A stretch of DNA of 64,000 bases from the NCBI RefSeq assembly GCF_003977605.1, contig NZ_RYYU01000001.1:1936539-2000538 (forward strand). The letters run 5' to 3'. Shown here one piece after another: positions 17,201 through 25,542 of the stretch. The notes under the pieces were generated by a model. It did no database searches. It saw only the letters and a program-made list of their open reading frames with translations, and was not told the origin of the DNA. Positions within the stretch are counted from its first letter, which is position 1. Each line of letters begins with the position of its first letter. The translations under genes and the position numbers were made by a program. The stretch comes from Prevotella koreensis (lineage in GTDB: Bacteria > Bacteroidota > Bacteroidia > Bacteroidales > Bacteroidaceae).

Positions 17201-19348
17201 TCAACTCATTCTTAGCACGCAAGCCTCACCTTTCCTTATCTTGTGTCCGGCAGGAAGACTTTGCGAGTTCACCTTACCTCTGCCAACGAGAGTTACTTTC
17301 ACTCCGCGTTTCTCCAGCAGAAATACCGCATCTCGAGCACCCATCCCCGTGACATCGGGCACCAAATCGTTGCCGTATTTCGGTGTTTCCGTCATTTCTA
17401 TGCGGTTGTTCTTATGCGTAGCCCTACCCCAGATAGGGTTGCCGTTGGCGTAACTGCCGTCCCACGAGGTATTCGTTTCTATTCCGAAATGCTTCAGTAC
17501 AAACCATGCGGCAATCATGTTTCCGTTCTTTATTTCCGGCATTGTTATCGACAGAGAGTCTCTCGAGTCACTGGCATCAAGCCTTAAATCTTTTGCCATT
17601 ATGCCTTCCGAAATGTTGTGGAACACTTTCGCGCTCATGCCTCCCGATGCCGGATGTCCGCTTTTCTGTATGCATACGATGCAACTATAGCGTGGTTGGT
17701 CGGCAGGAAAGAAGCCTACGAAACTTAGCAGATATTTCATACCTCCACTCTTATAGCCCGATGTACCATGTGATATTTGCGCCGTTCCGGTCTTGCCGGC
17801 AACACGGAAGAGTTGCGAACGAGCCGCCTTTCCTGTACCTCGGCTCACCACGTGTTCGAGCAGAATTCTCACTTTCTCCAACGTCGAAGTCTTGCATATC
17901 TGCGGTATCATCACCACAGGCTCGTAAGAGTGCAGCACCTCCCCGTTTTTCACCACCTGTTTCACGAATCTTGGGCGCATCATCTTTCCGCCGTTGGCTA
18001 TCGCGTTGTAAAACGTCAGGGTGGAGATTGGCGGAATCTGTGTCTCATATCCTATACTCATCCACGGCAATGCGGTCTTGCTCCAGTTCACATACTGCCC
18101 CTTAGCGTTCTTCTTAGGCATCCTTATTCGTGGCGGAGTTGCTCCGGCGAGTGGTATCTCCAAATCGCTCGCAATACCTATTCGTCTCAGTCCTTCGATA
18201 TATTTTTCCGGATTTTTGCCGTAGTTCTCGTCTATTACACGACTGATTCCGATGTTCGAACTCACCTCAAGCGCCTTGGCAAATGATATGGTGCCATAGC
18301 CGCCTTTATGCCAGTTGTGGTCTTTCATCGTAGCACCGTGCATATCCATTCTGCCGTTTCCGGTATTAATGAGTTTCGTAGTGTCAACCACTCCGTCGTC
18401 GAGTGCCACCATCAACGATGCCGTCTTGAACACCGAACCCGGCTCCAACAGGTCGCTCACGGCGTTGTTCTTAGCCTCGCGGAATCGTCCGTCGGGGTAT
18501 CGTGTCATGTTCACAATAGCCTTTATGTCGCCCGTTGGCACATCCATGACTATCGCCACGCCCACCTGTCCGTTTATTTCTTTCAGTTCTTCTATCACGG
18601 CACGCTCGGCAATATCCTGCATCTGCACGTCAATTGTAGTAACTATGTCTGCGCCGTCGATGGCCTCTTTCTGCATCAGACCTATGAAGCGACGCTTCAC
18701 TTTCTGCTTCTGCATCTTTCCCGACTCACCGCGCAGCACCGAGTCGAACGACAATTCCAGTCCGAATCGTGCCGAGTCTTTCGCTCCGTACAGGTCGCCC
18801 ACGGTTCTTGAGGCAAGTGATGTGAAAGGGTGCTGTCGTGCATTGAACTCCTCTTTGTGGAATCCTCCTTTGTTCGGGGGTAGCGAGAACACCGGCAACG
18901 ACATTACTCGTGTGTAGGTGTTATAGTCAACGCGGTATTTCCATATAGGCCAGTGGCGCGACTTCTTTGCCCGTCCCTCCTCCAGATCTTTACGGAATTG
19001 TGCAGCAGAGCGTTCGGGGAATATCTCATGCAGTCCATCACAGATACTGTCCATCTTCTCTACAAGCAGGGAGTCCTTATGTTCGCCGCCCGCTTCGAAG
19101 TCCATATACATTTTGAACTCCGGTAGAGAACTTGCCATCAACTGTCCGTCGCTGCTCAAGATGTTACCCCTGACAGGCTTCACCTCCACACTGTCTTTCT
19201 TCAGTCGGTCTGCCACCGCCATCCAATAGTCGCGCTTCACCGTGCCTATATATGCCGCTTTGACCAGCACGGCGAGACTCACCAGCACAATGAAATATGC
19301 GATGATTTTATATCGTGGAAGAATCTTCTTATTGTTGAACTTACTCAT
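17201..19348 (-). CDS. ftsI: Division-specific penicillin-binding protein FtsI (PBP3) with PASTA domain
   Basis: Septal D,D-transpeptidase. The 715-residue product has one N-terminal membrane anchor (residues about 15-32), a dimerisation/pedestal domain, and the transpeptidase domain with all three active-site motifs: SVFK (305-308), SSN (363-365) and KTG (519-521). A single PASTA domain closes the protein (about residues 650-714, VPDVTGMGARDAVFLLEKRG). Its start overlaps the end of ftsL by 4 bp. A C-terminal PASTA domain is common in Bacteroidetes FtsI as I recall it, unlike in E. coli. Confidence 0.97.
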   Translation of the reverse strand: MSKFNNKKILPRYKIIAYFIVLVSLAVLVKAAYIGTVKRDYWMAVADRLKKDSVEVKPVRGNILSSDGQLMASSLPEFKMYMDFEAGGEHKDSLLVEKMDSICDGLHEIFPERSAAQFRKDLEEGRAKKSRHWPIWKYRVDYNTYTRVMSLPVFSLPPNKGGFHKEEFNARQHPFTSLASRTVGDLYGAKDSARFGLELSFDSVLRGESGKMQKQKVKRRFIGLMQKEAIDGADIVTTIDVQMQDIAERAVIEELKEINGQVGVAIVMDVPTGDIKAIVNMTRYPDGRFREAKNNAVSDLLEPGSVFKTASLMVALDDGVVDTTKLINTGNGRMDMHGATMKDHNWHKGGYGTISFAKALEVSSNIGISRVIDENYGKNPEKYIEGLRRIGIASDLEIPLAGATPPRIRMPKKNAKGQYVNWSKTALPWMSIGYETQIPPISTLTFYNAIANGGKMMRPRFVKQVVKNGEVLHSYEPVVMIPQICKTSTLEKVRILLEHVVSRGTGKAARSQLFRVAGKTGTAQISHGTSGYKSGGMKYLLSFVGFFPADQPRYSCIVCIQKSGHPASGGMSAKVFHNISEGIMAKDLRLDASDSRDSLSITMPEIKNGNMIAAWFVLKHFGIETNTSWDGSYANGNPIWGRATHKNNRIEMTETPKYGNDLVPDVTGMGARDAVFLLEKRGVKVTLVGRGKVNSQSLPAGHKIRKGEACVLRMS

Positions 19349-19968
19349 TTCTCTTCTACATTAATTATATAAGGTGGCTGACTGGCTTGTTTCAGAACAC
19401 TGTCCTTGTTGTATTTCAACATTTCGAGCACGTGCGTCTCACGGCATTTCTCTGTCAGTTCGCTGGCAGAAGACAGTGCTTTGTATTTCGAGTCCTGAAG
19501 TTCCTTGTTCAGTTTGTCAATCTCTAACAGCCCGCTTTGGCAACTGTATCTGTTGCCAACATAGATAAGCGTGAAAATCACGATGAGCAGTATAAGCCCC
19601 ACATTCTTCTTCATGAACTCCGCAGTGAAGAAATCGCCACCGAGAATCATTCTTAGCGACAATATCTTTGAGAGCGGTTTCTCGTCCTCGCGCGCCTGAC
19701 TCTGTATCGTCAAGGCAAACGCCTGCATTTCCTTCGCCTCCTTTTCTCTCTTTTCTCTTTCCTTTTTCTCCTTTTCTTCCCTCTCTTTTTCCTCTTTCGC
19801 CTCTTTCTCTTTTTTCTCTTTATCTTCCTCTTTGTTTTCTTCAATAGCAAGTTGAGACTCGCTTTCAGGCAAGTCTTCTTCTGTCATGTCCCCTTCCTCC
19901 GCGTTGGTATTGACTATCGTTTCTTCTGCCTCTGCGAGGATTTTCTTCTCTATATCTTCGTTCCTCAT
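19345..19968 (-). CDS. ftsL: FtsL-like division protein with charged N-terminal extension
   Basis: Bitopic divisome protein between rsmH and ftsI. Of 207 residues the FtsL part is the C-terminal ~95: a transmembrane segment (about residues 122-140, VGLILLIVIFTLIYVGNRY) followed by a short periplasmic coiled coil. In front of it is a cytoplasmic extension of about 110 residues dominated by Lys and Glu (KEKKEKEAKEEKEREEKEKK region), probably a long charged helix. The name rests on position and topology rather than on strong sequence similarity. It overlaps both neighbours by 4 bp. Confidence 0.85.
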   Translation of the reverse strand: MRNEDIEKKILAEAEETIVNTNAEEGDMTEEDLPESESQLAIEENKEEDKEKKEKEAKEEKEREEKEKKEREKREKEAKEMQAFALTIQSQAREDEKPLSKILSLRMILGGDFFTAEFMKKNVGLILLIVIFTLIYVGNRYSCQSGLLEIDKLNKELQDSKYKALSSASELTEKCRETHVLEMLKYNKDSVLKQASQPPYIINVEEK

Positions 19969-20996
19969 ATCTTTTCTGCCACTCTTAGTTTTGCACTTCT
20001 GCTGCGCGGGTTGCTCTCAATCTCGTTTTCCTGTGGTGTTATCACCCTGTTGTTTACGAGCGTGAAAGGAGTTTCTATCCTTCCGAAGAAATCTTGAACT
20101 ATCTTGCCCTCGGCATTTCCGGTTTTCATTACGTTTTTCACTATGCGGTCTTCCAGCGAGTGATATGTTATTACCGACAGTCGTCCGCCCTGTGCGAGCA
20201 GTTCTGTTGCCGCTTTCAGCATCTCCTTCAGTGCGTCCATTTCGTGATTCACCTCTATGCGCAGTGCCTGGAACAAGCGTGCCATTTCTTTTTTCTCGCG
20301 CTCTTTGCGGAACATCGGTTCCACGACAGAGAGTAGGTCGTTAGTTGTTTCGATGCTTTTCTGTGCGCGACTTTTCACTATCGCAGCAGCGATGCGCCTT
20401 GAGTTTTTCAGTTCGCCATAGATGTAGAAGATGTCGGCGAGTTGCTCCTCTGTGGCGTTGTTCACTATCTCCGCGGCGGTCTTGCCCGCTCTTTTGTTCA
20501 TTCTCATGTCGAGTGGCGCGTCGAAGCGGAAAGAGAATCCGCGTGTTTCATCATCGAAATGGTGGCTTGACACGCCGAGGTCGGCTATCAGACCGTCTAT
20601 AGAATCCACTTCGTGGTATCTCATCCAGTTCTTCAGATACCTGAAATTGCTTCTCACGAACGTGAACTGCCCCGAGTCGATGTGCCCGATGTTGTTCTCC
20701 GCATCGGCATCTTGGTCAAAACTATACAGATGTTCGCCTCCGTTGAAGCGTGACAGTATCTCGCGACTGTGCCCCCCGCCTCCGAAGGTCACATCGACAT
20801 ATATGCCGCCACTGTGAATGTTCAGTCCGTCAATGCTCTCGGTAAGCAGCACAGGAATGTGGTAGGACACACAATGCTCCTCACCATTCGCATTGCCCGT
20901 GAAGACATTGCTGTTTTTCTTTTTTTCTTCCTGCATTGACGTTGCTGTTAGTATTGTTGTTCGCTTGTCGCGATTGCTATTTCCGGAGAAGGTCAT
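19965..20996 (-). CDS. rsmH: 16S rRNA (cytosine(1402)-N(4))-methyltransferase RsmH
   Basis: SAM-dependent methyltransferase (MraW) modifying C1402 of 16S rRNA. The motif VDVTFGGGGHSREIL identifies the SAM-binding loop. Other conserved blocks are YHIPVLLTES, LIADLGVSSHHFDD, GFSFRFDAPLDMRMN and LSVITYHSLEDRIVK. At 343 residues it is longer than the usual ~300-310 because of about 40 N-terminal residues. An internal ATG at 20936 (MQEEKKKNSN) is an alternative start. It is the second gene of the dcw operon. Confidence 0.95.
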   Translation of the reverse strand: MTFSGNSNRDKRTTILTATSMQEEKKKNSNVFTGNANGEEHCVSYHIPVLLTESIDGLNIHSGGIYVDVTFGGGGHSREILSRFNGGEHLYSFDQDADAENNIGHIDSGQFTFVRSNFRYLKNWMRYHEVDSIDGLIADLGVSSHHFDDETRGFSFRFDAPLDMRMNKRAGKTAAEIVNNATEEQLADIFYIYGELKNSRRIAAAIVKSRAQKSIETTNDLLSVVEPMFRKEREKKEMARLFQALRIEVNHEMDALKEMLKAATELLAQGGRLSVITYHSLEDRIVKNVMKTGNAEGKIVQDFFGRIETPFTLVNNRVITPQENEIESNPRSRSAKLRVAEKI

Positions 20997-21035
20997 TCCA
21001 AATGTTTCTTTTTTCTTGCGGCTTGTCGCAACTCA

Positions 21036-21500
21036 TCATTCAGATGTGCTTGTGTTGTCTTCCGACATCATCTTTCCGAACAATTCAGAGAAAGCCTTTG
21101 GTTCGATGAACTGACTTTCAAGTTCTTCCAAGTTCCACATCTCTATGGTGTTGCGAACACCGATAAACCTCACTTGTTGCCCGATACCTGCCATTTGCAA
21201 ATAACGTTTCGGTACAAGGAAGCGGCCGTTGCCGTCGAGCGTCACTAATTCTGCCATCGATACGAATTGTCGATAAATCTGTTGTTCTGCCCGATTCCAC
21301 CGCTCAAGTCGGCTTTCCATCGTGTCCATTTCGGCATCCCATACGCTTTCGGGATATAGCACGATGCACTTCTGGTGAGGATCCATGCGCATCACGAGAC
21401 TTTCCTCGCCCGATGCCTGTAGCACCTTGCGGAAAACGGCCGGCAGAAAGGATCTTCCCTTTGCATCAACCTTTGCCTCTATGTTGCCTAAAAACCTCAT
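21036..21500 (-). CDS. mraZ: Transcriptional regulator MraZ
   Basis: First gene of the dcw cluster; MraZ is a ring-forming SpoVT-AbrB-like DNA-binding protein that regulates its own operon in several bacteria. The 154-residue product begins MRFLGNIEAKVDAKGRSFLPAVFRK and contains a second copy of the fold with the motif ELVTLDGNGRFLVPKRY; both DxKGR/DGNGR motifs are typical. A run of 10-bp repeats resembling MraZ boxes lies 41-70 bp upstream (21541-21570), suggesting autoregulation. Confidence 0.97.
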   Translation of the reverse strand: MRFLGNIEAKVDAKGRSFLPAVFRKVLQASGEESLVMRMDPHQKCIVLYPESVWDAEMDTMESRLERWNRAEQQIYRQFVSMAELVTLDGNGRFLVPKRYLQMAGIGQQVRFIGVRNTIEMWNLEELESQFIEPKAFSELFGKMMSEDNTSTSE

Positions 21501-21527
21501 GTGTTCTTATTTAAAAATACCTTGGGG

Positions 21528-21535
21528 CAAAGATA
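21528..21535 (-). promoter_or_regulatory. -7 box of the dcw operon promoter
   Basis: Minus-strand TATCTTTG matches TAnnTTTG, 27 bp upstream of the mraZ start codon. The region where a -33 element would lie is occupied by the MraZ-box-like repeats. No other convincing TAnnTTTG box was found in the short gaps down to yqeY. Confidence 0.65.
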
Positions 21536-21540
21536 CACAT

Positions 21541-21570
21541 TTTTCCTCCACTTTCCTCCACTTTCCTCCA
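21541..21570 (-). promoter_or_regulatory. Three tandem MraZ-box-like repeats (operator)
   Basis: On the minus strand TGGAGGAAAG is repeated exactly in tandem with a 10-bp period (third unit ending AAAA), preceded by TTTTG. AAAGTGG-N3 repeats with a 10-bp step are the known kind of MraZ target in mollicutes, and TGGG-N5-type repeats in proteobacteria. The array lies immediately upstream of the -7 box, where a bound protein would interfere with or contact RNA polymerase. Confidence 0.75.
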
Positions 21571-21828
21571 CAAAAGTAAATAAATATTTTTAATTTAATA
21601 ATTCTTAACATCTGATATCCTTGATGAGGACTTTGTAGGCCACATAGTTTATGCCTCTGAAAACTGTTTGGTTTTATTACTGAATCATATTGCCTTGGCA
21701 CTGTGTGCGGTTTTATATTCATGCCAAAACACCCATATTCTGAAAGTCCGTCCCACTGTATAACTCTGCATTTTTATGTTTTTTGTATTTTTTTCGTAAA
21801 AAACGCCGTCAATTCCAAAAAATAAGTG
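21571..21828. other. AT-rich divergent intergenic region
   Basis: Between the MraZ operator and the promoter of the acyltransferase pair. No gene, repeat or convincing hairpin is seen; small frames here have no supporting features. Confidence 0.5.
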
Positions 21829-21836
21829 TATTTTTG
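21829..21836 (+). promoter_or_regulatory. -7 box for the acyltransferase pair
   Basis: TATTTTTG matches TAnnTTTG and lies 19 bp upstream of the ATG at 21856. Confidence 0.6.
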
Positions 21837-21855
21837 CAATTACTTTCTGTAAAAA

Positions 21856-22683
21856 ATGAGGGAAATAACAGAGAAAACGATAGACGTAGGCGAAATACTT
21901 AGAAGCAAAATGGGTGCGAAAGCAAGATTTGTTCCCTCTCCACTCGTTTCTTGGCTCAAACGTATTGCGCATCAAGACGAGGTGAATAAGTTTCTTTGGG
22001 ACAACAGGGAACTTGTCGGAACGCCGTGGCTTGAGGAGTGCATGCGCTATCTCGATATGACGCTCGAGGTCGAAGGAGAAGAGAATCTGCCGCCGAAAGA
22101 CGACGGAAAACTATATACCTTCGTGAGCAATCACCCCTTGGGAGGTATTGACGGAGTGGCTCTCGGTTCGATAATCGGACGGAAATACGATGACAAATTT
22201 CGTTATCTCGTGAACGACCTGCTGATGAATCTGCCCGGACTTGCGCCTCTCTGCATACCAATAAACAAGACCGGAAACCAAAGTCGCAATTTCCCGGCAA
22301 TGGTGGAGGCGGGTTTCAAGAGCGATAACCACATGCTGATGTTCCCCGCAGGACTGTGTTCGCGACGAAAGAAGGGAATTGTACGCGATCTCACTTGGAA
22401 GAAAACATTCATATCAAAGAGTGTGGAATATCATCGTGATGTGGTGCCGATACATTTCGGAGGGCAGAACTCCGACTTCTTCTACCGACTGGCAAATTTC
22501 AGCGACAGTTATCTGAAGAAAGTCAACGTGGCAATGCTTTTCCTCGTTGATGAAATGTATAAAAACGTTCATAAAAAGTTTCGGATGAAGTTTGGGAAAC
22601 CTATCCCTTGGCAGACATTCGACAAATCAAAATCCCCGATGGAATGGGCGAAATTCGTTTACGACCGTGTGTATGAGTTATGA
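21856..22683 (+). CDS. glsA: PlsC-type O-acyltransferase, probable GlsA
   Basis: A 275-residue acyltransferase of the lysophospholipid acyltransferase family. The catalytic block is NHPLGGID (92-99; H and D separated by five residues rather than four) and the glycerophosphate/acceptor block is FPAGLCSR (163-170). It is followed after 21 bp by a GNAT-type acyltransferase. In Bacteroides thetaiotaomicron an adjacent pair of this make-up, glsA and glsB, makes glycine lipids: GlsB N-acylates glycine and GlsA O-acylates the product. I infer the same role here from the pair; the family assignment itself is secure, the substrate is not proven. Confidence 0.75.
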   Translation: MREITEKTIDVGEILRSKMGAKARFVPSPLVSWLKRIAHQDEVNKFLWDNRELVGTPWLEECMRYLDMTLEVEGEENLPPKDDGKLYTFVSNHPLGGIDGVALGSIIGRKYDDKFRYLVNDLLMNLPGLAPLCIPINKTGNQSRNFPAMVEAGFKSDNHMLMFPAGLCSRRKKGIVRDLTWKKTFISKSVEYHRDVVPIHFGGQNSDFFYRLANFSDSYLKKVNVAMLFLVDEMYKNVHKKFRMKFGKPIPWQTFDKSKSPMEWAKFVYDRVYEL

Positions 22684-22704
22684 AATAATTTTCAATAATT
22701 GAAG

Positions 22705-23694
22705 ATGGAGCAAGACATTATCCAACCTGTCAGTCGCGAACTGCTGAAAGCGGAGTTTACGCAGGATAAACAACTCAGAATGACAAACAAGAGTCATAAT
22801 GAAATATATATCATTACGGCTCACGATTCCCCTTATGTAATGAGGGAGATAGGGCGTTTGCGCGAGATTGCTTTCCGTGAGGCTGGTGGTGGAACAGGGA
22901 AAAGCATGGACATCGATGACTTCGATACATGCGAGAACTGCTACAAACAATTGGTGGTGTGGAATCCGGAGGCCGAAGATATAATAGGAGGCTACCGCTA
23001 TATGTGTGGCACCGATTGGAAACTCGATGACAACGGACAACCTCTGCTTGCCACGAGCCACATGTTCCATTTCTCCGACCGTTTCTTAAAGGAATACATG
23101 CCATATACCATAGAATTGGGACGCTCGTTTGTTTCGCTCGAATATCAGAACGTGAAACAGAACAGCAAAAGCATATTCGCGCTCGATAACCTTTGGGACG
23201 GACTTGGAGCACTGACCGTGATAATGCCCAACGTGAAATATTTCTTTGGCAAAATGACGATGTACCCCTCGTATATCCGTCGCGGCAGGGATATGATTCT
23301 GTTTTTCCTGAAGAAGCATTTTCATGACAAGGATAATCTTATTACGCCGATGAAATCGCTCGTTATTGAGACCGATGCCACAGAGTTGGCAGAACTCTTC
23401 TGTGCGGAAGATTTCCGTGAAGACTATAAAATTCTTAATCGCGAGGTGCGAAATATGGGCTATAACATTCCGCCTCTTGTAAATGCCTATATGAATCTGA
23501 GTCCCACGATGAAACTTTTCGGCACAGCCATCAACAATGGTTTCGGAGATGTGGAGGAAACAGGCATCCTGATAGCCGTTGACGAAATCCTTGAACAGAA
23601 GCGCGTCCGCCATATCGACTCATTCATAAAAGAACATCCGGAGGCGTTGCATATAACGAGCGGAGCAAATAAAATCATCTACAAGGATAAATAA
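22705..23694 (+). CDS. glsB: GNAT-family N-acyltransferase, probable GlsB
   Basis: A 329-residue protein of the OlsB/hemolysin-like N-acyltransferase family. Visible features are the core segment IIGGYRYMCG (acetyl-CoA/acyl-ACP fold), ELGRSFVSLEYQ, and a C-terminal half with GDVEETGILIAVDE. By analogy with GlsB of Bacteroides it would transfer a 3-hydroxy fatty acid to glycine, giving the substrate for the upstream O-acyltransferase. The ATG at 22705 is preferred over a TTG two codons upstream. The gene ends about 240 bp before the convergent dgt gene. Confidence 0.75.
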   Translation: MEQDIIQPVSRELLKAEFTQDKQLRMTNKSHNEIYIITAHDSPYVMREIGRLREIAFREAGGGTGKSMDIDDFDTCENCYKQLVVWNPEAEDIIGGYRYMCGTDWKLDDNGQPLLATSHMFHFSDRFLKEYMPYTIELGRSFVSLEYQNVKQNSKSIFALDNLWDGLGALTVIMPNVKYFFGKMTMYPSYIRRGRDMILFFLKKHFHDKDNLITPMKSLVIETDATELAELFCAEDFREDYKILNREVRNMGYNIPPLVNAYMNLSPTMKLFGTAINNGFGDVEETGILIAVDEILEQKRVRHIDSFIKEHPEALHITSGANKIIYKDK

Positions 23695-23758
23695 AAATGC
23701 TCTCGACATTAATAACAATTCGATAATTACGATTTTTATATGCCTTTACGATAAGAAT

Positions 23759-23785
23759 GAATCTGATGACCGAATTGTGGTTTAA
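23759..23785. mobile_element. Possible remnant of a MITE terminal repeat
   Basis: The stretch beginning GAATCTGATGACCGAATTG and ending GGTTTAA resembles the right-hand end of the 203-bp MITE-like elements (compare GATTCTAATGACC of copy 3 and the end GGGTTTAA of copy 1). No other part of the element is recognisable here. It lies 57 bp from GGGCG repeat copy B. Confidence 0.35.
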
Positions 23786-23842
23786 TATAAAAACATAATG
23801 TTATAACACAACATCAACTTTGATTGTAGCAAATGTTAACTT

Positions 23843-23929
23843 ACCAATTTGGGCGAAATTGTTTTTCATATTTGGCGATTTTGGTTTGCAATTTGGGCGA
23901 TTTTGGTCAGCAATTTCGCCCAAATTGTT
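23843..23929. repeat. GGGCGAAATTG intergenic repeat, copy B
   Basis: Three units follow in direct order (ACCAATTTGGGCGAAATTG, CATATTTGGCGATTTTGG, GCAATTTGGGCGATTTTGG) and the last is inverted. AATTTGGGCGA (23890-23900) pairs with TCGCCCAAATT (23916-23926), followed by GTTTTT. It lies between the convergent ends of glsB and dgt and could serve as a terminator for glsB. Confidence 0.75.
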
Positions 23930-23937
23930 TTTCCGTA

Positions 23938-25305
23938 TCATACAATCGGTAGTGAGATACCATTTATTTTCTGATATATTTCGAGTGCATATACATCGGT
24001 CATTCCGCTGATATAGTCGATTACGGCCATGATTCGTGTTTCAAGGTCGGGCGAGTTGATGTCGTATTGACTGCCTACGCGACCTATAAGTTGTCGTGAA
24101 TAGAAGCGTTCGGGGTAGTTCGCCGCCTCGATGAATGTTTCCATGAGGGTGTCCATTATCTTGAAACCGCTCAGTTCCACATCGAGGACAGGCTTGCTGT
24201 TGTATATCTTTCTGCGCGATGTCTCGGTGCATTTTTTGTATGCCAATCGCTGTTTTTCTGCGATTTCATCGATGAGAGAGCCATTGAATGTGCCTTCCAT
24301 GATTTTTGTTTCATTGGCCATGAAAGTTTCTACGCAACATTTCTCAAGCACTCCGATAACCCTTGCACGCATATAAGTCACCTTTTCGTTGTCGTCGGTT
24401 ATACCTTCATCGGTGATACGTTGCCTTATCAGATTCTGCGTTTCGTCGTCGAAAAATCCCAAGAGCAGTTCGCTTGTTTCTTCAAAACTCAGGATTTTCA
24501 GTTTATGAGCATCTTCAATATCCATTATCTCATAGCAGATGTCGTCGGCAGCCTCCACGAGATATACCAATGGATGGCGTGCGTATGCCAATCTTTCGAT
24601 GTTCTCATGCGTTCCGTTTGCCGAATTGCTGTCTATTGGCAGTTGCGGAATTCCGAGTTCTGAAGCAATTTTTCGATAGATGGGTAGTTCCTCTCGGAAG
24701 AACCCGAACTTACCTTTCTTGTCGGCACATGTCGATGAAATGGGATATTTCACTATCGATGACAGTGTGGTATATGTCATGACGAAACCGCCCTCGCGCC
24801 GTCCTTTGTAGCGATGAGCAAGCAGTCGGAAGGCATTGGCATTACCCTCAAAGTGGGTTATGTCTGCCCACGTTTCCGGAGAGACTTTCTCTTGCAGGTG
24901 CATACCTTTTCCTTCGGTGAAGAATGACTGTATCGCTTTCTCGCCGGAGTGTCCGAATGGTGGGTTGCCCATGTCGTGAGCAAGGCACGCAGTACTTACA
25001 ATGGTGCCTATTTCGGGTAGCATCGTCTCGATGAATTCGGGATTTCTTGCCAATATTTGCCGTGCCACGTCGTTGCCGAGCGACATTCCCACGCTTGCCA
25101 CTTCGAGCGAGTGGGTGAGTCGGTTGTGCACGAAGATGCTGCCCGGGAGCGGGAATACCTGCGTTTTGTTCTGCAAGCGTCTGAACGGAGCGGAGAAAAT
25201 AAGGCGGTCGTAGTCGCGTTTGAATTCCGTTCTGTCATCGTGTCGCTCGCTGTGACGATGTTCCTGTCCGAGCCGTTTGTTTGTGAGAAGTTGTGTCCAT
25301 TCCAT
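23938..25305 (-). CDS. dgt: Deoxyguanosinetriphosphate triphosphohydrolase (dGTPase)
   Basis: HD-domain enzyme hydrolysing dGTP to deoxyguanosine and triphosphate. From the chosen ATG the product has 455 residues, with THSLEVA (64-70) and the HD motif LAHDMGNPPFGHSGE (108-122) that bind the metal. The frame is open further upstream to 25464, but a promoter box at 25404-25411 lies within that extension. The start must therefore be the ATG at 25329 or 25305; family members typically begin near MEWTQLL, which favours 25305. The gene is convergent with glsB and divergent from dut, also a nucleotide-pool enzyme. Confidence 0.93.
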   Translation of the reverse strand: MEWTQLLTNKRLGQEHRHSERHDDRTEFKRDYDRLIFSAPFRRLQNKTQVFPLPGSIFVHNRLTHSLEVASVGMSLGNDVARQILARNPEFIETMLPEIGTIVSTACLAHDMGNPPFGHSGEKAIQSFFTEGKGMHLQEKVSPETWADITHFEGNANAFRLLAHRYKGRREGGFVMTYTTLSSIVKYPISSTCADKKGKFGFFREELPIYRKIASELGIPQLPIDSNSANGTHENIERLAYARHPLVYLVEAADDICYEIMDIEDAHKLKILSFEETSELLLGFFDDETQNLIRQRITDEGITDDNEKVTYMRARVIGVLEKCCVETFMANETKIMEGTFNGSLIDEIAEKQRLAYKKCTETSRRKIYNSKPVLDVELSGFKIMDTLMETFIEAANYPERFYSRQLIGRVGSQYDINSPDLETRIMAVIDYISGMTDVYALEIYQKINGISLPIV

Positions 25306-25403
25306 GATTTCATTGTGTGTTTTTGCCATTCCCGCCCCGGATGTCGGAAATTCCGAAGAATCAGACCGTTTGTCAAATCCGGTGGAAATGTCACGTGATG
25401 GTG

Positions 25404-25411
25404 CAAAAGTA
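25404..25411 (-). promoter_or_regulatory. -7 box for dgt
   Basis: Minus-strand TACTTTTG fits TAnnTTTG, 98 bp before the ATG at 25305 and 74 bp before that at 25329. Confidence 0.5.
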
Positions 25412-25475
25412 ATATAAAATGCAGTAATTTCGACTAATTTAGCATTGAAAATTTCATTAAACAATCTTTATTTAG

Positions 25476-25483
25476 TATTTTTG
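25476..25483 (+). promoter_or_regulatory. -7 box for the dut operon
   Basis: TATTTTTG fits TAnnTTTG and lies 59 bp upstream of the dut ATG. No further promoter is seen in the next three genes, which overlap or nearly touch one another. Confidence 0.6.
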
Positions 25484-25542
25484 CACGTTATAATTAAGAT
25501 AGAAACTTTGTTCTGAAAAGAACAGATACTAAAATACAAGAT

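Noticed and set aside
25306-25464. N-terminal extension of the dGTPase
   Set aside because: The promoter box lies inside it and the family starts at about MEWTQLL.
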